Part shown: one piece after another, positions 24,785-34,811 of the stretch
How positions within the stretch are numbered: the stretch's first letter is position 1
Layout of the letters: every line of letters begins with the position of its first letter
Origin: SVQP01 sp045594705
GTDB lineage: Bacteria; Bacillota; Clostridia; Oscillospirales; CAG-272
NCBI GenBank assembly: GCA_045594705.1
Contig: JAZNZB010000040.1
Location: 1 to 60,952 of the forward strand
Direction of reading: 5' to 3'
Length of the DNA stretch: 60,952 nt
Notes under the pieces: model-generated
Databases searched by the model: none
Told to the model about the DNA's origin: nothing
The model's input: the letters and a program-made list of their open reading frames with translations, nothing else
Program-made: the position numbers and the translations under genes

Positions 24785-25549
24785 TTATTCCAAAATATTG
24801 GACGTAATATAATCCACGCCCCACTCAACAAGATCCTCTGCCTTGTCGATCGAGTCGCAGGTCCAGACGTTGAGCTTGATGCCGCGCGCATGGATGCGCT
24901 CGACAAGCTCCTTTGTGGTCGTGAAAATATGAATGTCCAGGTCAAAGCCTTGCGCCGCAACCTCGTCTAAGAACGCATCGGTAAACTCATGCCCTTGATC
25001 GGTCAGAAACTGCACGGGGCAATCGGGCAGATGCTTGCGGATCTCCACGAGGTTTTCCCAATAAAACGAGATAAATACCACCTTGTCAAGGTAATCCTGC
25101 TCGCGAAACGCTGCAACCACGTCTGCGATGGTCTCGGGCGTCATGGCGTGCTTGAGCTCGGTCACGCACACCTTGCCATACCCCTTGCAGATGCGGATAT
25201 ACTCCTGCAGCGTGGGGATACGCAGGTCGGAGCGCGGTGCCTTCATGCCGGGCGTCAGACCGTAATCCTCCATGGTATGGAAAAAGGGTCTGTCATACAG
25301 CACCACGGTCTGAATTTGCTCGACCGTGCTCTCGGACATGATCATGGTCGTGGGAGCAAAGCCCTCGGTTGAGTCGTTATGCATGACCACAAGACCGTCC
25401 TTTGCCACGCGCACGTCACATTCCACGCCCCAGTAAGAGCGGTTGCCTGCCGCGATAAAGCCCGCGTTGGTATTGGCTGTTTCCATTCCAAACAAGCCCG
25501 CATGCGCGACCATTTTGGTATTTTTCTTATTGATTTTTATTGTATCCAT
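24785..25549 (-). CDS. Glycerophosphodiester phosphodiesterase (GDPD) family protein
   Basis: The 254-residue protein lacks a signal peptide. It carries the TIM-barrel GDPD pattern: MVAHAGLFG near the start, ETANTNAGF, GVECDVRVAKDGLVVMHND and ELKHAM. In characterised enzymes, hydrolysis of glycerophosphodiesters releases glycerol-3-phosphate and an alcohol. The usual HRG motif is HAG here, replacing the conserved Arg, so activity or substrate may differ. AAAGGAG precedes the start. It lies 11 nt behind the GH78 gene and is the last member of the MFS-GH38-GH3-GH78 operon. The genome context suggests a glycan containing a glycerophosphodiester bond. Confidence 0.88.
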   Translation of the reverse strand: MDTIKINKKNTKMVAHAGLFGMETANTNAGFIAAGNRSYWGVECDVRVAKDGLVVMHNDSTEGFAPTTMIMSESTVEQIQTVVLYDRPFFHTMEDYGLTPGMKAPRSDLRIPTLQEYIRICKGYGKVCVTELKHAMTPETIADVVAAFREQDYLDKVVFISFYWENLVEIRKHLPDCPVQFLTDQGHEFTDAFLDEVAAQGFDLDIHIFTTTKELVERIHARGIKLNVWTCDSIDKAEDLVEWGVDYITSNILE

Positions 25550-25560
25550 AAACTCTCCTT

Positions 25561-27783
25561 TTACAAAGCGCAGGTATATCTACAGCTTGTATCGGTTTGC
25601 ATACGGCATTGTCCGTCCGGCATAACAACCTCGCAGGACATCTCTGCATTCTCGGGCAGACGGACGTTGAGCGTCAGCTCACCATCCTTTTTCTCCCACG
25701 ACACGGCAATAAGCCCCTTGGGTGTGGGCACGGTTCCCTTTGCCCAATCCAGATTATAGGCGTTTGTGCAAGGCTTGATGCGAACCGACTCGTACCCATT
25801 ATCCGTGGGATATACACCCAACACCATAGCCGAAAACTCGTAGATAGGTGCAGAGCTCCATCCGTGGCATTCGCTTCTGGGATCGTCCGGGTTTTCACAC
25901 CAGGTGGTGCAATGCAAATCCAGCATTCTTTCCCAGCCCTGCAGCTGGCGTGCGGCATACGCGTCGTAGCATCCCGCCATTTCCAATGCTCTGAACATAT
26001 AATAGCTCATAGAGAAGGTGCAAACATCCACCGGTACGCTTGCATGGAAGGTGCGGTCGATCAGCGCCCCTGCCTCTACGCCGCTCACAGCCCCCGAAAG
26101 GATTGCCCAAAGCGTGGTGTGCTGGCTATACTCCTTGATGCTTGGCTTATTACGGAACAGCCCGATCTCTGCATCATAGCAATATGCAAAGGCTGCATCG
26201 ATGGCAGCCTTTGCGCGCTCCTTGCAATCCGCGGCCGTTCCCGCTCTGCCAAGGATTTCATACAGCTCTGCCGCGGACTTCAGCGCAGCGGCATACATCA
26301 ACGTGGAAACCGTGATCGGCTCATCCACCTCTCTTGCGGGCACACCACCATCCCAGCCGGGTACCCAGTCCACGAAATGCCAATAGGGCGTCTGACCGAT
26401 CAGGCCATTTGGCAGCATATAGAACGCAAAGCCGTCCAATGCACGCCCCACCGTACCGATCATGCTGCGCAAAAGCTGAGTATTCTGCGCATCCATGCCG
26501 CAATAGCGGATATAATCGCGCAGCATAAAGATCCAGAATAGCGTAAAATTGGGGATGATCTGCGTCTTGACCGAGGGGTAATTGGCTTGCAGAAGACCAT
26601 TCTGGATCTGCGAATGCGCAAGGTCGGTCAAGGACTTGACGGGCATGCGCCCGTCCGCGCTCATGCGCAGCGTGAACAGCATTTCAAGCGCGCTGTCCAT
26701 CTGATACTGCTGCTGCTCGTAATACGGGCAATCCACGTACATTTCGTGCATGCAGCAAAGCACGGTATGTCGGCTGATCTCCCACATTTTGTTATATCGC
26801 GGATTTGAGCAGGAAAACGTGCCTGCTGCATCCAGCGGATAATGATAAAAGGCGTAATCAAATGCAAGGACGTCAAAATTCGGGTCGTCACACTCCACCC
26901 TGACAAAGCGGAAGGAACGATACCAGAAGGGCTCGAACACCTGCTCTTCACCGGTCGCAACCACCGTGTCATAGCAGCCGTACAGGTACGCACCCGGTTG
27001 ATCGTATGCGTCACGCGTCCCCTTGAAGCGCTCACCCTTCTTGCCGATCTGCCTGTAGCACTCTGCGAACGTCAGGCGAACCTTGCTTCCCTTTTGCGCC
27101 TTGAAGATGAATCTGAGCTTGGCGGTGGTATATGCTCCGGCGTCGTACTCGACAAATCCCTTGCCGCATCTGACGGCTTGCATGGGCGCGTACGCCTCGG
27201 TCTGCATGGCAGGCAGCGTGCGCGGCTGCATCACGTAAGGCTCGTTGATCCCGTCGCCGCCAAAGCAGCCTCGTGCAAGCCCCGGCTCATGTCCTATCCG
27301 AAGAGAGACCGGCGTGCGAACGCTTTCCCCCGCCCAATGCTCATAGGGGGGAATGGAGATATAACAATCCGTGCCATGCTCCGGGGCGCAAGCGTCCTCT
27401 CGCCGGCACGTCCAGCTCTCATCCGTACCGATCAGTTCAGAGCCGCATTCACTTGTCAAGAGACCCTCCAGCCAAAAGGCGGGGGACTCCTTGCGGAAGG
27501 TGGAAATAAAATACCCCTCGGTCACGTACATGACCTTGGCAAGCAGCGTATTCTTTCCCTTTATCAGATAGGGGGTCAGATCCGCTGTTTCATAAAAGGT
27601 CTGAAAGGCAGACCCCTGGCAGGGACCCTCCAGCACAAGATGGCCGTTGAGATACAGCGCGTACCTCGTGTCTCCGCAGGCAGACGCCTTGAAGGACGCG
27701 CCCGCGGGAGCGGAAAATTCTTTTGAAAAATAATAAAATTTCGGAGATGTAGGGCGATCATTCGCCATGATCCAAAAGCTCAT
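25561..27783 (-). CDS. GH78-like alpha-L-rhamnosidase
   Basis: From the ATG at 27783 (GAAAGGA upstream) the protein has 740 residues. It follows a rhamnosidase layout: an N-terminal beta domain (GHLVLEGPCQGS), a concanavalin-like insert (GAYTTAKLRFIFKAQKGSKV), an alpha/alpha six-barrel with MYVDCPYYEQQQYQMDS, and a C-terminal beta-sandwich with AVSWEKKDGELTLNVRLPEN. The DCP...E motif marks the active region in GH78, though the following GD is replaced. No signal peptide is present, so it acts in the cytoplasm on imported oligosaccharides. It starts 14 nt after the GH3 stop. Confidence 0.87.
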   Translation of the reverse strand: MSFWIMANDRPTSPKFYYFSKEFSAPAGASFKASACGDTRYALYLNGHLVLEGPCQGSAFQTFYETADLTPYLIKGKNTLLAKVMYVTEGYFISTFRKESPAFWLEGLLTSECGSELIGTDESWTCRREDACAPEHGTDCYISIPPYEHWAGESVRTPVSLRIGHEPGLARGCFGGDGINEPYVMQPRTLPAMQTEAYAPMQAVRCGKGFVEYDAGAYTTAKLRFIFKAQKGSKVRLTFAECYRQIGKKGERFKGTRDAYDQPGAYLYGCYDTVVATGEEQVFEPFWYRSFRFVRVECDDPNFDVLAFDYAFYHYPLDAAGTFSCSNPRYNKMWEISRHTVLCCMHEMYVDCPYYEQQQYQMDSALEMLFTLRMSADGRMPVKSLTDLAHSQIQNGLLQANYPSVKTQIIPNFTLFWIFMLRDYIRYCGMDAQNTQLLRSMIGTVGRALDGFAFYMLPNGLIGQTPYWHFVDWVPGWDGGVPAREVDEPITVSTLMYAAALKSAAELYEILGRAGTAADCKERAKAAIDAAFAYCYDAEIGLFRNKPSIKEYSQHTTLWAILSGAVSGVEAGALIDRTFHASVPVDVCTFSMSYYMFRALEMAGCYDAYAARQLQGWERMLDLHCTTWCENPDDPRSECHGWSSAPIYEFSAMVLGVYPTDNGYESVRIKPCTNAYNLDWAKGTVPTPKGLIAVSWEKKDGELTLNVRLPENAEMSCEVVMPDGQCRMQTDTSCRYTCAL

Positions 27784-27797
27784 GCCGGGTCCTTTCT

Positions 27798-29678
27798 TCA
27801 ATCAAACGTCACTCTTTGCTTCTCTCCCGCACGCAGGTGCACACAGGTAAAGTTTGTCAGACATTTATGCGGAATATAGTCAAATTTCAGCACCGAATAG
27901 TCGGTGTCGCAGTTCCCCGTGTTATGCACCTCAACCGTGTTTTCGTCGATCCAATGCTCCTTGACATCCGAGTAGGTAAGGCCATGACCGAAATCATACA
28001 CGCAATTACCCTTAAAAAATTTATAGGTGCGGTTTTGCATGCTGTAATCCTCAAATGCGGGCAGGTCGTCTATCGATCTGTAAAAGCTGACGGGCAATCT
28101 TGCACTGGGAGAGACCTTGCCAAACAGGATATCGGCAAGCGCGTTTCCGCCCTCGGCTCCGGGATAGAAGCATTGCAGCACGGCATTGCAGCGCTTGTCC
28201 TCGCGCTCAAGATTGGTGCAGCTGCCGCTGACGTTGATAAATACGGTGGGCTTGCCAAGTGCCATGACGGCGTCGATCAGCTCTCTTTGCACCGCAGGCA
28301 GCTCAAGATCAATTCGATCACCGCCCTTTGCAGCGTTATAGGCGTCGCCCTCCTCACCTTCAATTGTGGGATTGATGCCCATGATCAGCACCACGACGTC
28401 CGCATTCTTGGCGGCAATGAGCGCCTCATTGCGAGGATGCTCTCCGTCCTTATCCTGCACGGGCTTGGTCAGATGGCAGCCGCGCGCATAGATCACGCGG
28501 CCGTCAAAGCCGTCCTGAATGCCGCGCAGCAGCGTGGAATACTTGGCGGGCGTGCCGTTGTAGTTTCCAAGCAAAATGCTTTGGTCATCCGCATTCGGGC
28601 CAATGACAGCGATGGTGCGCACATCGCTCCCAAGCGGCAGAATGCCGTCGTTTTTGAGAAGCACCATGCATTTCTGCGCCATTTTGCGGTTGAGTGCGCG
28701 ATGCTGCTCGCAGTCTACGACCTCGTAAGGGATGTTGTCATACTCACAGTCATCATCAAACATGCCAAGGCGGAATCTTGCCTCGAACAGCTTTTCCACG
28801 GCGGCGGTAATAGTTTCTTCCGAAACAAGCCCTTGATCGTATGCGTCCTTGAGCCACAAGTACGCCTTGCCGCAATTCATCTGACAGCCGTTATTGACCG
28901 CCAGCGCCGCGCTTTCCACATCATTGGCCGTTACCTTATGCGAGCGATGCATATCACAGATCGCGCCGCAGTCGGAAACCACGTAGCCGTCAAAGCCCCA
29001 TTCCCCGTACAGAATATCGCCAAGCAGCGTTTTGCTGCCGCAACAGGGCTCGCCGTTGGTGCGGTTATAAGCACCCATCACGGCCGAGGGGGCGGCGTGG
29101 TCGATGCAGTACTTGAACGCCCACAGATAGGTCTCGCGCAGATCATGCTCGCTGACCTTGGCATCAAAGCTGTGACGCAGCTCCTCGGGGCCGCTGTGCA
29201 CGGCGTAATGCTTAATGGTAGCATCCACCTTGCGGTATTTCCCTTCTCCCTGCAGACCCTTGATAAAGGCAACGCCCATGCGACCTGTCAGATAAGGATC
29301 CTCACCATAGGTTTCGTGTCCGCGTCCCCAGCGGGGATCGCGGAAAATATTGATATTGGGCGACCAGAAGGTCAATCCCTGATAAATATCGGTATAGCCG
29401 AACTTTTTGTATTCGTTATACTTGGCTCTTGCCTCGTCCGAAATGGCGGTTGCCACGCGGTGCATCATATCGGTATCAAAGCTTGCCGCCATGCCGATCG
29501 CCTGCGGAAATACGGTGGCCACACCCGATCTTGCAACACCGTGCAGGCATTCATTCCACCAGTTATAGGCGGGAATGCCCAGGTGCTCGACGGCGGGCGC
29601 ATCGTATTTCATCTGCGACATTTTTTCTTCCAAGGTCATCTGTGCGACCAGCGCCTTGGCTCTATCCATAAAAGTCAT
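27798..29678 (-). CDS. GH3 beta-glycosidase, intracellular
   Basis: The ATG at 29678, only 16 nt after the GH38 stop, gives 626 residues. A longer in-frame extension overlaps the GH38 gene and is rejected. Conserved features are NWWNECLHGVAR, FRDPRWGRGHETYGEDPYL, KHYAVHSGPE and the nucleophile Asp236 in GYVVSDCGAI, typical of GH3 beta-xylosidase/beta-glucosidase relatives. The C-terminal fibronectin-III-like domain stops at RVTFD, a strand earlier than usual. No signal peptide is present. The translation site is weak (GAGA), so it may depend on coupling. Confidence 0.92.
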   Translation of the reverse strand: MTFMDRAKALVAQMTLEEKMSQMKYDAPAVEHLGIPAYNWWNECLHGVARSGVATVFPQAIGMAASFDTDMMHRVATAISDEARAKYNEYKKFGYTDIYQGLTFWSPNINIFRDPRWGRGHETYGEDPYLTGRMGVAFIKGLQGEGKYRKVDATIKHYAVHSGPEELRHSFDAKVSEHDLRETYLWAFKYCIDHAAPSAVMGAYNRTNGEPCCGSKTLLGDILYGEWGFDGYVVSDCGAICDMHRSHKVTANDVESAALAVNNGCQMNCGKAYLWLKDAYDQGLVSEETITAAVEKLFEARFRLGMFDDDCEYDNIPYEVVDCEQHRALNRKMAQKCMVLLKNDGILPLGSDVRTIAVIGPNADDQSILLGNYNGTPAKYSTLLRGIQDGFDGRVIYARGCHLTKPVQDKDGEHPRNEALIAAKNADVVVLIMGINPTIEGEEGDAYNAAKGGDRIDLELPAVQRELIDAVMALGKPTVFINVSGSCTNLEREDKRCNAVLQCFYPGAEGGNALADILFGKVSPSARLPVSFYRSIDDLPAFEDYSMQNRTYKFFKGNCVYDFGHGLTYSDVKEHWIDENTVEVHNTGNCDTDYSVLKFDYIPHKCLTNFTCVHLRAGEKQRVTFD

Positions 29679-29694
29679 CGTTTTTCTTGTTCTC

Positions 29695-32600
29695 TCAATT
29701 CTTTTCGGGCACGCGATAAACGTGCAGCTGATAGATGCGACAGGTCTTATCTGCATGGGGAGTGGGTTTGGTGATATACAGGCGCACAAACCGCGCATTG
29801 ACGGGAGCAAACTCGCGCAACGTCATGTCCTCTCTGTTGCCCCGGACCTCGTCGGCAGTCAGCCATTCGCTGTCCGCCATCGTCTTATATTGCAGGCAAT
29901 AATCCATGGTGTTATCATTTCTGTCCTCATATTCCCCACAATGCAGCACCAGCCACTTATAAATGGGTGTGACCTCTCCAAGATCCACCTCCAGCCAGCC
30001 TGCATGACCCGTTTCGGTATCTGTCGCCTCTGCAACGCCCGCCCATTTGCTCTTGCTGTCGCCGTTGAGCGCATTTTCGGGGTACTCGCCCAAATTCTCA
30101 CGGCTGTGGTTGGCACGGCAAGGCTTTCCAAGCACCACGTTTTCACCGAAATCAGAGAAGACGGGATAGATGGTGACATCCTTGTCGCCCATGCGCACCA
30201 ATGCCTGCACGTCCTCCTGCCATACGATCTCGGCATCACCGCCAAAGCTTGCAAACGTGCCGTTTTGATTACAGCGCGGTGCGGCAACACGCACCATGTC
30301 TCCCCTATGATACTGTCCCGATCCGTTCATATCAACCGAGGTCAGCGTATGCGCTTGCGTGTGGTCCTCTGCTACGAAATCATACAGCGGGGCCGTGGGC
30401 TTGACGGCCGTTGCCGTATCGGTCACTGCGGTTACCGCCATGAGCACGATCTGCTCACCCGCGGGCAGCGTGATGGATTCTGCGCCGTCCGTCTTGACGG
30501 TATATGCAAAAATATTGGCGAATTTATAAAGGCGGTCGCCCTCTTCGTTATGGGTGTGAGAATAGTTGATCGCGACCGTGTCGCGTTTGATAAACGCCAC
30601 GTCACCGGCCGCAACCTGATCCCAGGTGCCCACGTTTTCGGCAAAATCGGCCACTCTTACCGTAACCTGCTTGTCTCCCACGCCAAAGACCGCGTCAACG
30701 TCACCCTTGCGCGACGCTGCCAACAGTACCACGCGAGAGGTGCCTGCGGGAAGCTTGACTGTCTGACCGTCGCAAAGCACAGCGTTGTTCTCACCTGCAT
30801 TTCCAAGCGCAAAGCGCAGTCCTGCGCTGTAAACGGTTTTCTCAAACAGCTCCTCGGGGATGGATATTCCCTGCCCAAACTCTCCCGCGGTGTAATCGTA
30901 GCGAGAGGTGGTCACGCGCTTGTTGTATTCCAGCGCCACGGGTGTGCCGAGCTCGGCAGCATCCTGCGCATTTTTGATCTCAATGACAAACGTCTTGACT
31001 GCAAACGGAGTCATATCAAAGGTCAGGGAGTGCGCGTCATGACAAACTGCACCGTTGCCCTCTTCATATCCGTTTGTTTCGACTGCGCCCATGATCTCTG
31101 CTGCCAGCGTCAGCTTGACGTCTGCATGTGCGCGACCTGCAGTCTCCTGCACGCGCACCACAAGGCGGTTGCCCTTCACCTCTTCCTTGATGCAGCGGAC
31201 GGCGATCTCGCCGTTACTGACCGATACAAAGCTCAGCTCGCTCTGTTCGCCCGTATGCTTATCCGCGGCAAAGGCATAAAGCGGATTGTTGAAGCTCTCG
31301 GCCTTGATCGCCACACCGTCGCGGTTGCCCGCATGCGACGTAAAGCCATACTTGAAGAGATTCCTTCCGTGATCCTGCCAGTCCTGGCCGCTGATATACT
31401 TGAAGGGAGCTTTGGGCGTATGGATCAGCGTCAGGCGCAGCTCGCCGTCGTCAGGCTTTTCCATACCGTATTTACAATCGTTGAGAATGGCAACGCCAAA
31501 CGAGCCGTCGGCATCCACCATGTCTGCCCATTGATGTACACAATGCTGGAAGTAAGGGAAGGAATCGGTATTTCCGAGCGTTTCCGCACCAAGACCGATA
31601 TCGAAGGTTGCAACGGGATTGGATACAGTCAGCGGGAAAAGAGCGGAGAGCAGCGTGCATCTCTCTCTCCAGTCCACCTCGTTCTCCACGTCCACGCGGT
31701 CCACGCCTGTGATCAGACGAACGGTCTGCACAAACGTGCTCATGTCGTCCTTATGCGTGATCTTGAGTGCTGCGGTGGCAGCGCCCTGCTCAACGATCTC
31801 GACCGTGACCTTGCCGCCCACATTGGCAAAGGGCAGCTTGGTGTCCTCATACTTGAGCTCCCAGGAGGGCCACTTTTCGTTGTTGTCCTCTCTCTTGGCA
31901 AGCGCAGAGGGAGCAGACAGCAGCTCGCGGCAATTTTTCTTATCATAAACAGAGGCAATATGTCCGTCCTGGTTGATGCGCACCTTGTATCTGCCGTTTT
32001 CAAGACTCCGCTCGGTCACGCACAGATCGACAGGCAGCGCGCAAGGAGCATCCGATACGACCACGTTGAATACCGTAAACGAAACGGGCGCAACGGTTGC
32101 GGCAAAGCGCACCACGCGCTCGCCGTTGATCACGGATACCTGCGAGGGTACTTCTCTGCCGTCCGCAGTATAAACGCGTGCATACGCAGCGCCCTCGGGC
32201 ATGGGTGCAGTTGCAAGATCGGTACGTGCGACTGCAACAGGATTGTATACAACTACGGGCTGTCCCGAAGTATTTGTGTCAAGCGTGGATGCAACCGCGC
32301 CGACAGAGGCGGTCAGCTCATCGGCCAGCACGTTTTGCGCGATGACGTAATCGTTATAGCTGAAGCGGTACGCGTCCAGGATCGACGTGCCGGGCAGGTC
32401 GTCGTGGAACTGGTGCCACAAGAACAGCTTCCAGGCAAAATCAATACGCTCCTTGGGATATCTTCCCTTTCCCAGCCACTTGGCAACCGAAGCTGCGCGC
32501 TCTGCCGAGTCTGCCAGCAGCTCACATTTTCTGTTCCAGCGCTTGCTGATGGCATGCGAGGTCAGCGTGCCAAAGCCGTGCGGAATGTGCAAATTTCCCG

Positions 32601-33486
32601 TGTAAACGGGCAAGTTTTCGAGCTGCTCGGGCGTCAGATCCAAAAAGATCTGATCCGTGCTGCCCGCAATGACCTCAAAGTCCTTATCCGCACCGTTTTG
32701 CTCAACGGCATCGTTGAGATAGCGCGCAGACTCATCGGTCGCCGCTCCGCCGTAGTCGCCCGTGCCATAGTACTGCATGCACGAGGGTACACTCGCATAC
32801 TTTGCGTTATGGTCGATCTTCTCACCGTATTCGGGACGGTCGTGGATCGGACGCAGCTCGGGATCCTTTTCAAATTTCAATGTATAGTCGTTGCAGATAA
32901 ACGAGCCAACGATGCTGTTGCCGTCGGGGCCCACCCATCTGCCAAGGTCCATGCGCACCGCATCGGGATCGGGCATGGGCTTGGTCACGCTGCCATCCTC
33001 GTGAATGATGGGTGTGCCGACACCCCACAAAAGCTTTTGGGTAGAGAAGCCTTTAAGACCCATATGTGCAGCAATTGAGGGCAGCGACCAGCGGAAGCCA
33101 AAGCAGTCGGACAGGAAAATGTCCGCGCTCTTTTTGCCGAACTCCTGCTCAAAAAAGCCGTTGCCAAACAGGATCTGGCGCATGTATGCCTCGGACGAGG
33201 GCACATTGGTATCAGACGCATCCCATTGGCTGCCCGATACGCTCCACTTGCCTTCGGCTACGTACTCCTTGAGCTTTTCGTACAGATCGGGATAGTATTC
33301 CTTTGCCAGCGCATAACGAAAGGCACCCTCGAAGTTCATGCGGTAGTGCGGGTACTTTTCAAACAGCGCAAAGTTATCCGCCAAGGTGTTCTTGACGCAG
33401 TCGCGAATGGTGTCCTGGATGGTCCAGTTCCATTGCGTATCCAGGTGCGCGTTGGACACAACGTAAAGCTTCTTTTTGTTTTCCAT
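29695..33486 (-). CDS. GH38 alpha-mannosidase with C-terminal F5/8-type C (CBM32-like) domain
   Basis: The 1263-residue protein begins MENKKKLYVVSNAHLDTQWN, with the zinc ligands His14 and Asp16 of GH38. The nucleophile is Asp127 in FLSDCFGFRWSLPS. A middle helical domain, large beta domains and a C-terminal galactose-binding-like domain (about 1105-1258: ENALNGDSKSKWAG, GWLEVDLGE, NARFVRLYITK) follow. A CBM32-type domain on a cytoplasmic GH38 is unusual but known in gut bacteria. No signal peptide is present. It lies 35 nt downstream of the MFS gene. Confidence 0.93.
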   Translation of the reverse strand: MENKKKLYVVSNAHLDTQWNWTIQDTIRDCVKNTLADNFALFEKYPHYRMNFEGAFRYALAKEYYPDLYEKLKEYVAEGKWSVSGSQWDASDTNVPSSEAYMRQILFGNGFFEQEFGKKSADIFLSDCFGFRWSLPSIAAHMGLKGFSTQKLLWGVGTPIIHEDGSVTKPMPDPDAVRMDLGRWVGPDGNSIVGSFICNDYTLKFEKDPELRPIHDRPEYGEKIDHNAKYASVPSCMQYYGTGDYGGAATDESARYLNDAVEQNGADKDFEVIAGSTDQIFLDLTPEQLENLPVYTGNLHIPHGFGTLTSHAISKRWNRKCELLADSAERAASVAKWLGKGRYPKERIDFAWKLFLWHQFHDDLPGTSILDAYRFSYNDYVIAQNVLADELTASVGAVASTLDTNTSGQPVVVYNPVAVARTDLATAPMPEGAAYARVYTADGREVPSQVSVINGERVVRFAATVAPVSFTVFNVVVSDAPCALPVDLCVTERSLENGRYKVRINQDGHIASVYDKKNCRELLSAPSALAKREDNNEKWPSWELKYEDTKLPFANVGGKVTVEIVEQGAATAALKITHKDDMSTFVQTVRLITGVDRVDVENEVDWRERCTLLSALFPLTVSNPVATFDIGLGAETLGNTDSFPYFQHCVHQWADMVDADGSFGVAILNDCKYGMEKPDDGELRLTLIHTPKAPFKYISGQDWQDHGRNLFKYGFTSHAGNRDGVAIKAESFNNPLYAFAADKHTGEQSELSFVSVSNGEIAVRCIKEEVKGNRLVVRVQETAGRAHADVKLTLAAEIMGAVETNGYEEGNGAVCHDAHSLTFDMTPFAVKTFVIEIKNAQDAAELGTPVALEYNKRVTTSRYDYTAGEFGQGISIPEELFEKTVYSAGLRFALGNAGENNAVLCDGQTVKLPAGTSRVVLLAASRKGDVDAVFGVGDKQVTVRVADFAENVGTWDQVAAGDVAFIKRDTVAINYSHTHNEEGDRLYKFANIFAYTVKTDGAESITLPAGEQIVLMAVTAVTDTATAVKPTAPLYDFVAEDHTQAHTLTSVDMNGSGQYHRGDMVRVAAPRCNQNGTFASFGGDAEIVWQEDVQALVRMGDKDVTIYPVFSDFGENVVLGKPCRANHSRENLGEYPENALNGDSKSKWAGVAEATDTETGHAGWLEVDLGEVTPIYKWLVLHCGEYEDRNDNTMDYCLQYKTMADSEWLTADEVRGNREDMTLREFAPVNARFVRLYITKPTPHADKTCRIYQLHVYRVPEKN

Positions 33487-33521
33487 AAGTACAGATCCTT
33501 TCTGTGAGTGGAGTATGTTGT

Positions 33522-34790
33522 TTAATTTTCTTGCTTATTTAAAAATTCGCGCCAGGGCTTGATCGAGAATGCCAGAATCACGGCAGAGACCAGCGCAAGC
33601 GCCAACCAGATCACGGTGGCTACATTCCAGCCGACAAATTCGGCAATTGCGCCAAAGGCGTAGATCGAAATCGCACTTCCTCCGTAAATCAGCGAATTGA
33701 TCATGCCCGAAACTGTTGCTGCTCTGCCCTTGGACGCAAAGCAGGTGGGCATGAGCGTAGAGAATACCTGGTTAAAGGACTCCATGAGCAAAGACACGGC
33801 GCAAAGGCAGATCACTGCTATGACCAGCGGCAACGCGCGCGTGTTGAGCAGCAGAGAGACCGGCACGGCGGTCAGCAGCATGATGATAATGCCGATGACG
33901 GCGTGATTTCCCTTCAAACGCTTTCTGCCAAGCAGGAAGTTTGCAAAGGATACGCCCAAAAGCCCGGTAATCGGCAACACGATGGCCAGCAGCGTGGAAA
34001 GCGTTTCGTCCGCGCCAAAGCTGTCACGCAAGAGAGTGGGCACCCAGGTGGCAACGCCGTCCTTAAGCATGCCGTGGAACAGCACGGGCAAAAGGAAGAT
34101 CACAGCGCCGCTGCTAAGCAGCAAACGAAGAACCGAATCGGATTTCTTTGCCTCGGAGGTCTTGTTTTGGCTCGGCTCAACCAGGACCGTATCCGGCGCC
34201 GAGAATGCGCGGGAGCTGACCAGCACAAGCAGCACGCATGTAGCAAGTGCACAAACGGCGGCAATGACGTAGGGCGCTTTGATACCGATGCCGAAATACG
34301 AGCAGACAGCTGTGAACAGATACGCAAGGATCTGTCCCGTCGGACGCGAATACGCAATGGTGGACATGGCGTGGTAGCGCATTCCCTTTTCAATTCTGCC
34401 CGAAAGCAGAACCACAATAGGTGCCCACAGCATGGATTCAAAATAGCCGTTGGCCAGCCAAACTGCCGCCATGGCAGGAACTACGGGCGTTACCACAGGC
34501 ATAAGCACGTTACACACGGCTGTGCCCACAATGCCGATGCCAAGCATGGTCACGGGCTTCATGCGGTCGGCAAGAAAGCCGTTGATCATGTGTCCCGTAC
34601 CGTAGCTGATAAAGTAGCAAGTGCTGATCAAGCCCGCAAGCGAGGTGGTCAGAAGCCCCTGCCCCGTCAGATGCACGATGGACGCCGCGTACGTATTTCT
34701 GGTCAGATACGCAACCATGTAAACCAACCAGCAGGTGATCATGATCGCCCTGCTGCTTTTTTGTGACGTCAGAATTTTATATGCTTTCAT
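33522..34790 (-). CDS. Major facilitator transporter, organophosphate:phosphate antiporter (GlpT)-like
   Basis: The 422-residue protein has 12 predicted membrane helices. The first loop (YLTRNTYAASI, SYGTGHMINGFLADRMKP) aligns by eye with GlpT/UhpT: Arg31 matches the substrate-phosphate-binding Arg45 of GlpT. The helix containing MLKDGVATWVPTLL places Lys243 where GlpT has Arg269. This supports a phosphorylated substrate. It is the first gene of a glycan operon ending in GDPD, so glycerophosphate-linked oligosaccharides are an attractive substrate. This is inference. A palindrome at the promoter probably binds a regulator. Confidence 0.87.
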   Translation of the reverse strand: MKAYKILTSQKSSRAIMITCWLVYMVAYLTRNTYAASIVHLTGQGLLTTSLAGLISTCYFISYGTGHMINGFLADRMKPVTMLGIGIVGTAVCNVLMPVVTPVVPAMAAVWLANGYFESMLWAPIVVLLSGRIEKGMRYHAMSTIAYSRPTGQILAYLFTAVCSYFGIGIKAPYVIAAVCALATCVLLVLVSSRAFSAPDTVLVEPSQNKTSEAKKSDSVLRLLLSSGAVIFLLPVLFHGMLKDGVATWVPTLLRDSFGADETLSTLLAIVLPITGLLGVSFANFLLGRKRLKGNHAVIGIIIMLLTAVPVSLLLNTRALPLVIAVICLCAVSLLMESFNQVFSTLMPTCFASKGRAATVSGMINSLIYGGSAISIYAFGAIAEFVGWNVATVIWLALALVSAVILAFSIKPWREFLNKQEN

Positions 34791-34811
34791 AAATACCTCA
34801 CGGATAATACT

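Noticed and set aside
29575..33078. A 1167-codon plus-strand open frame opposite GH38
   Set aside because: It is antisense to a well-conserved GH38 gene and has no family features.
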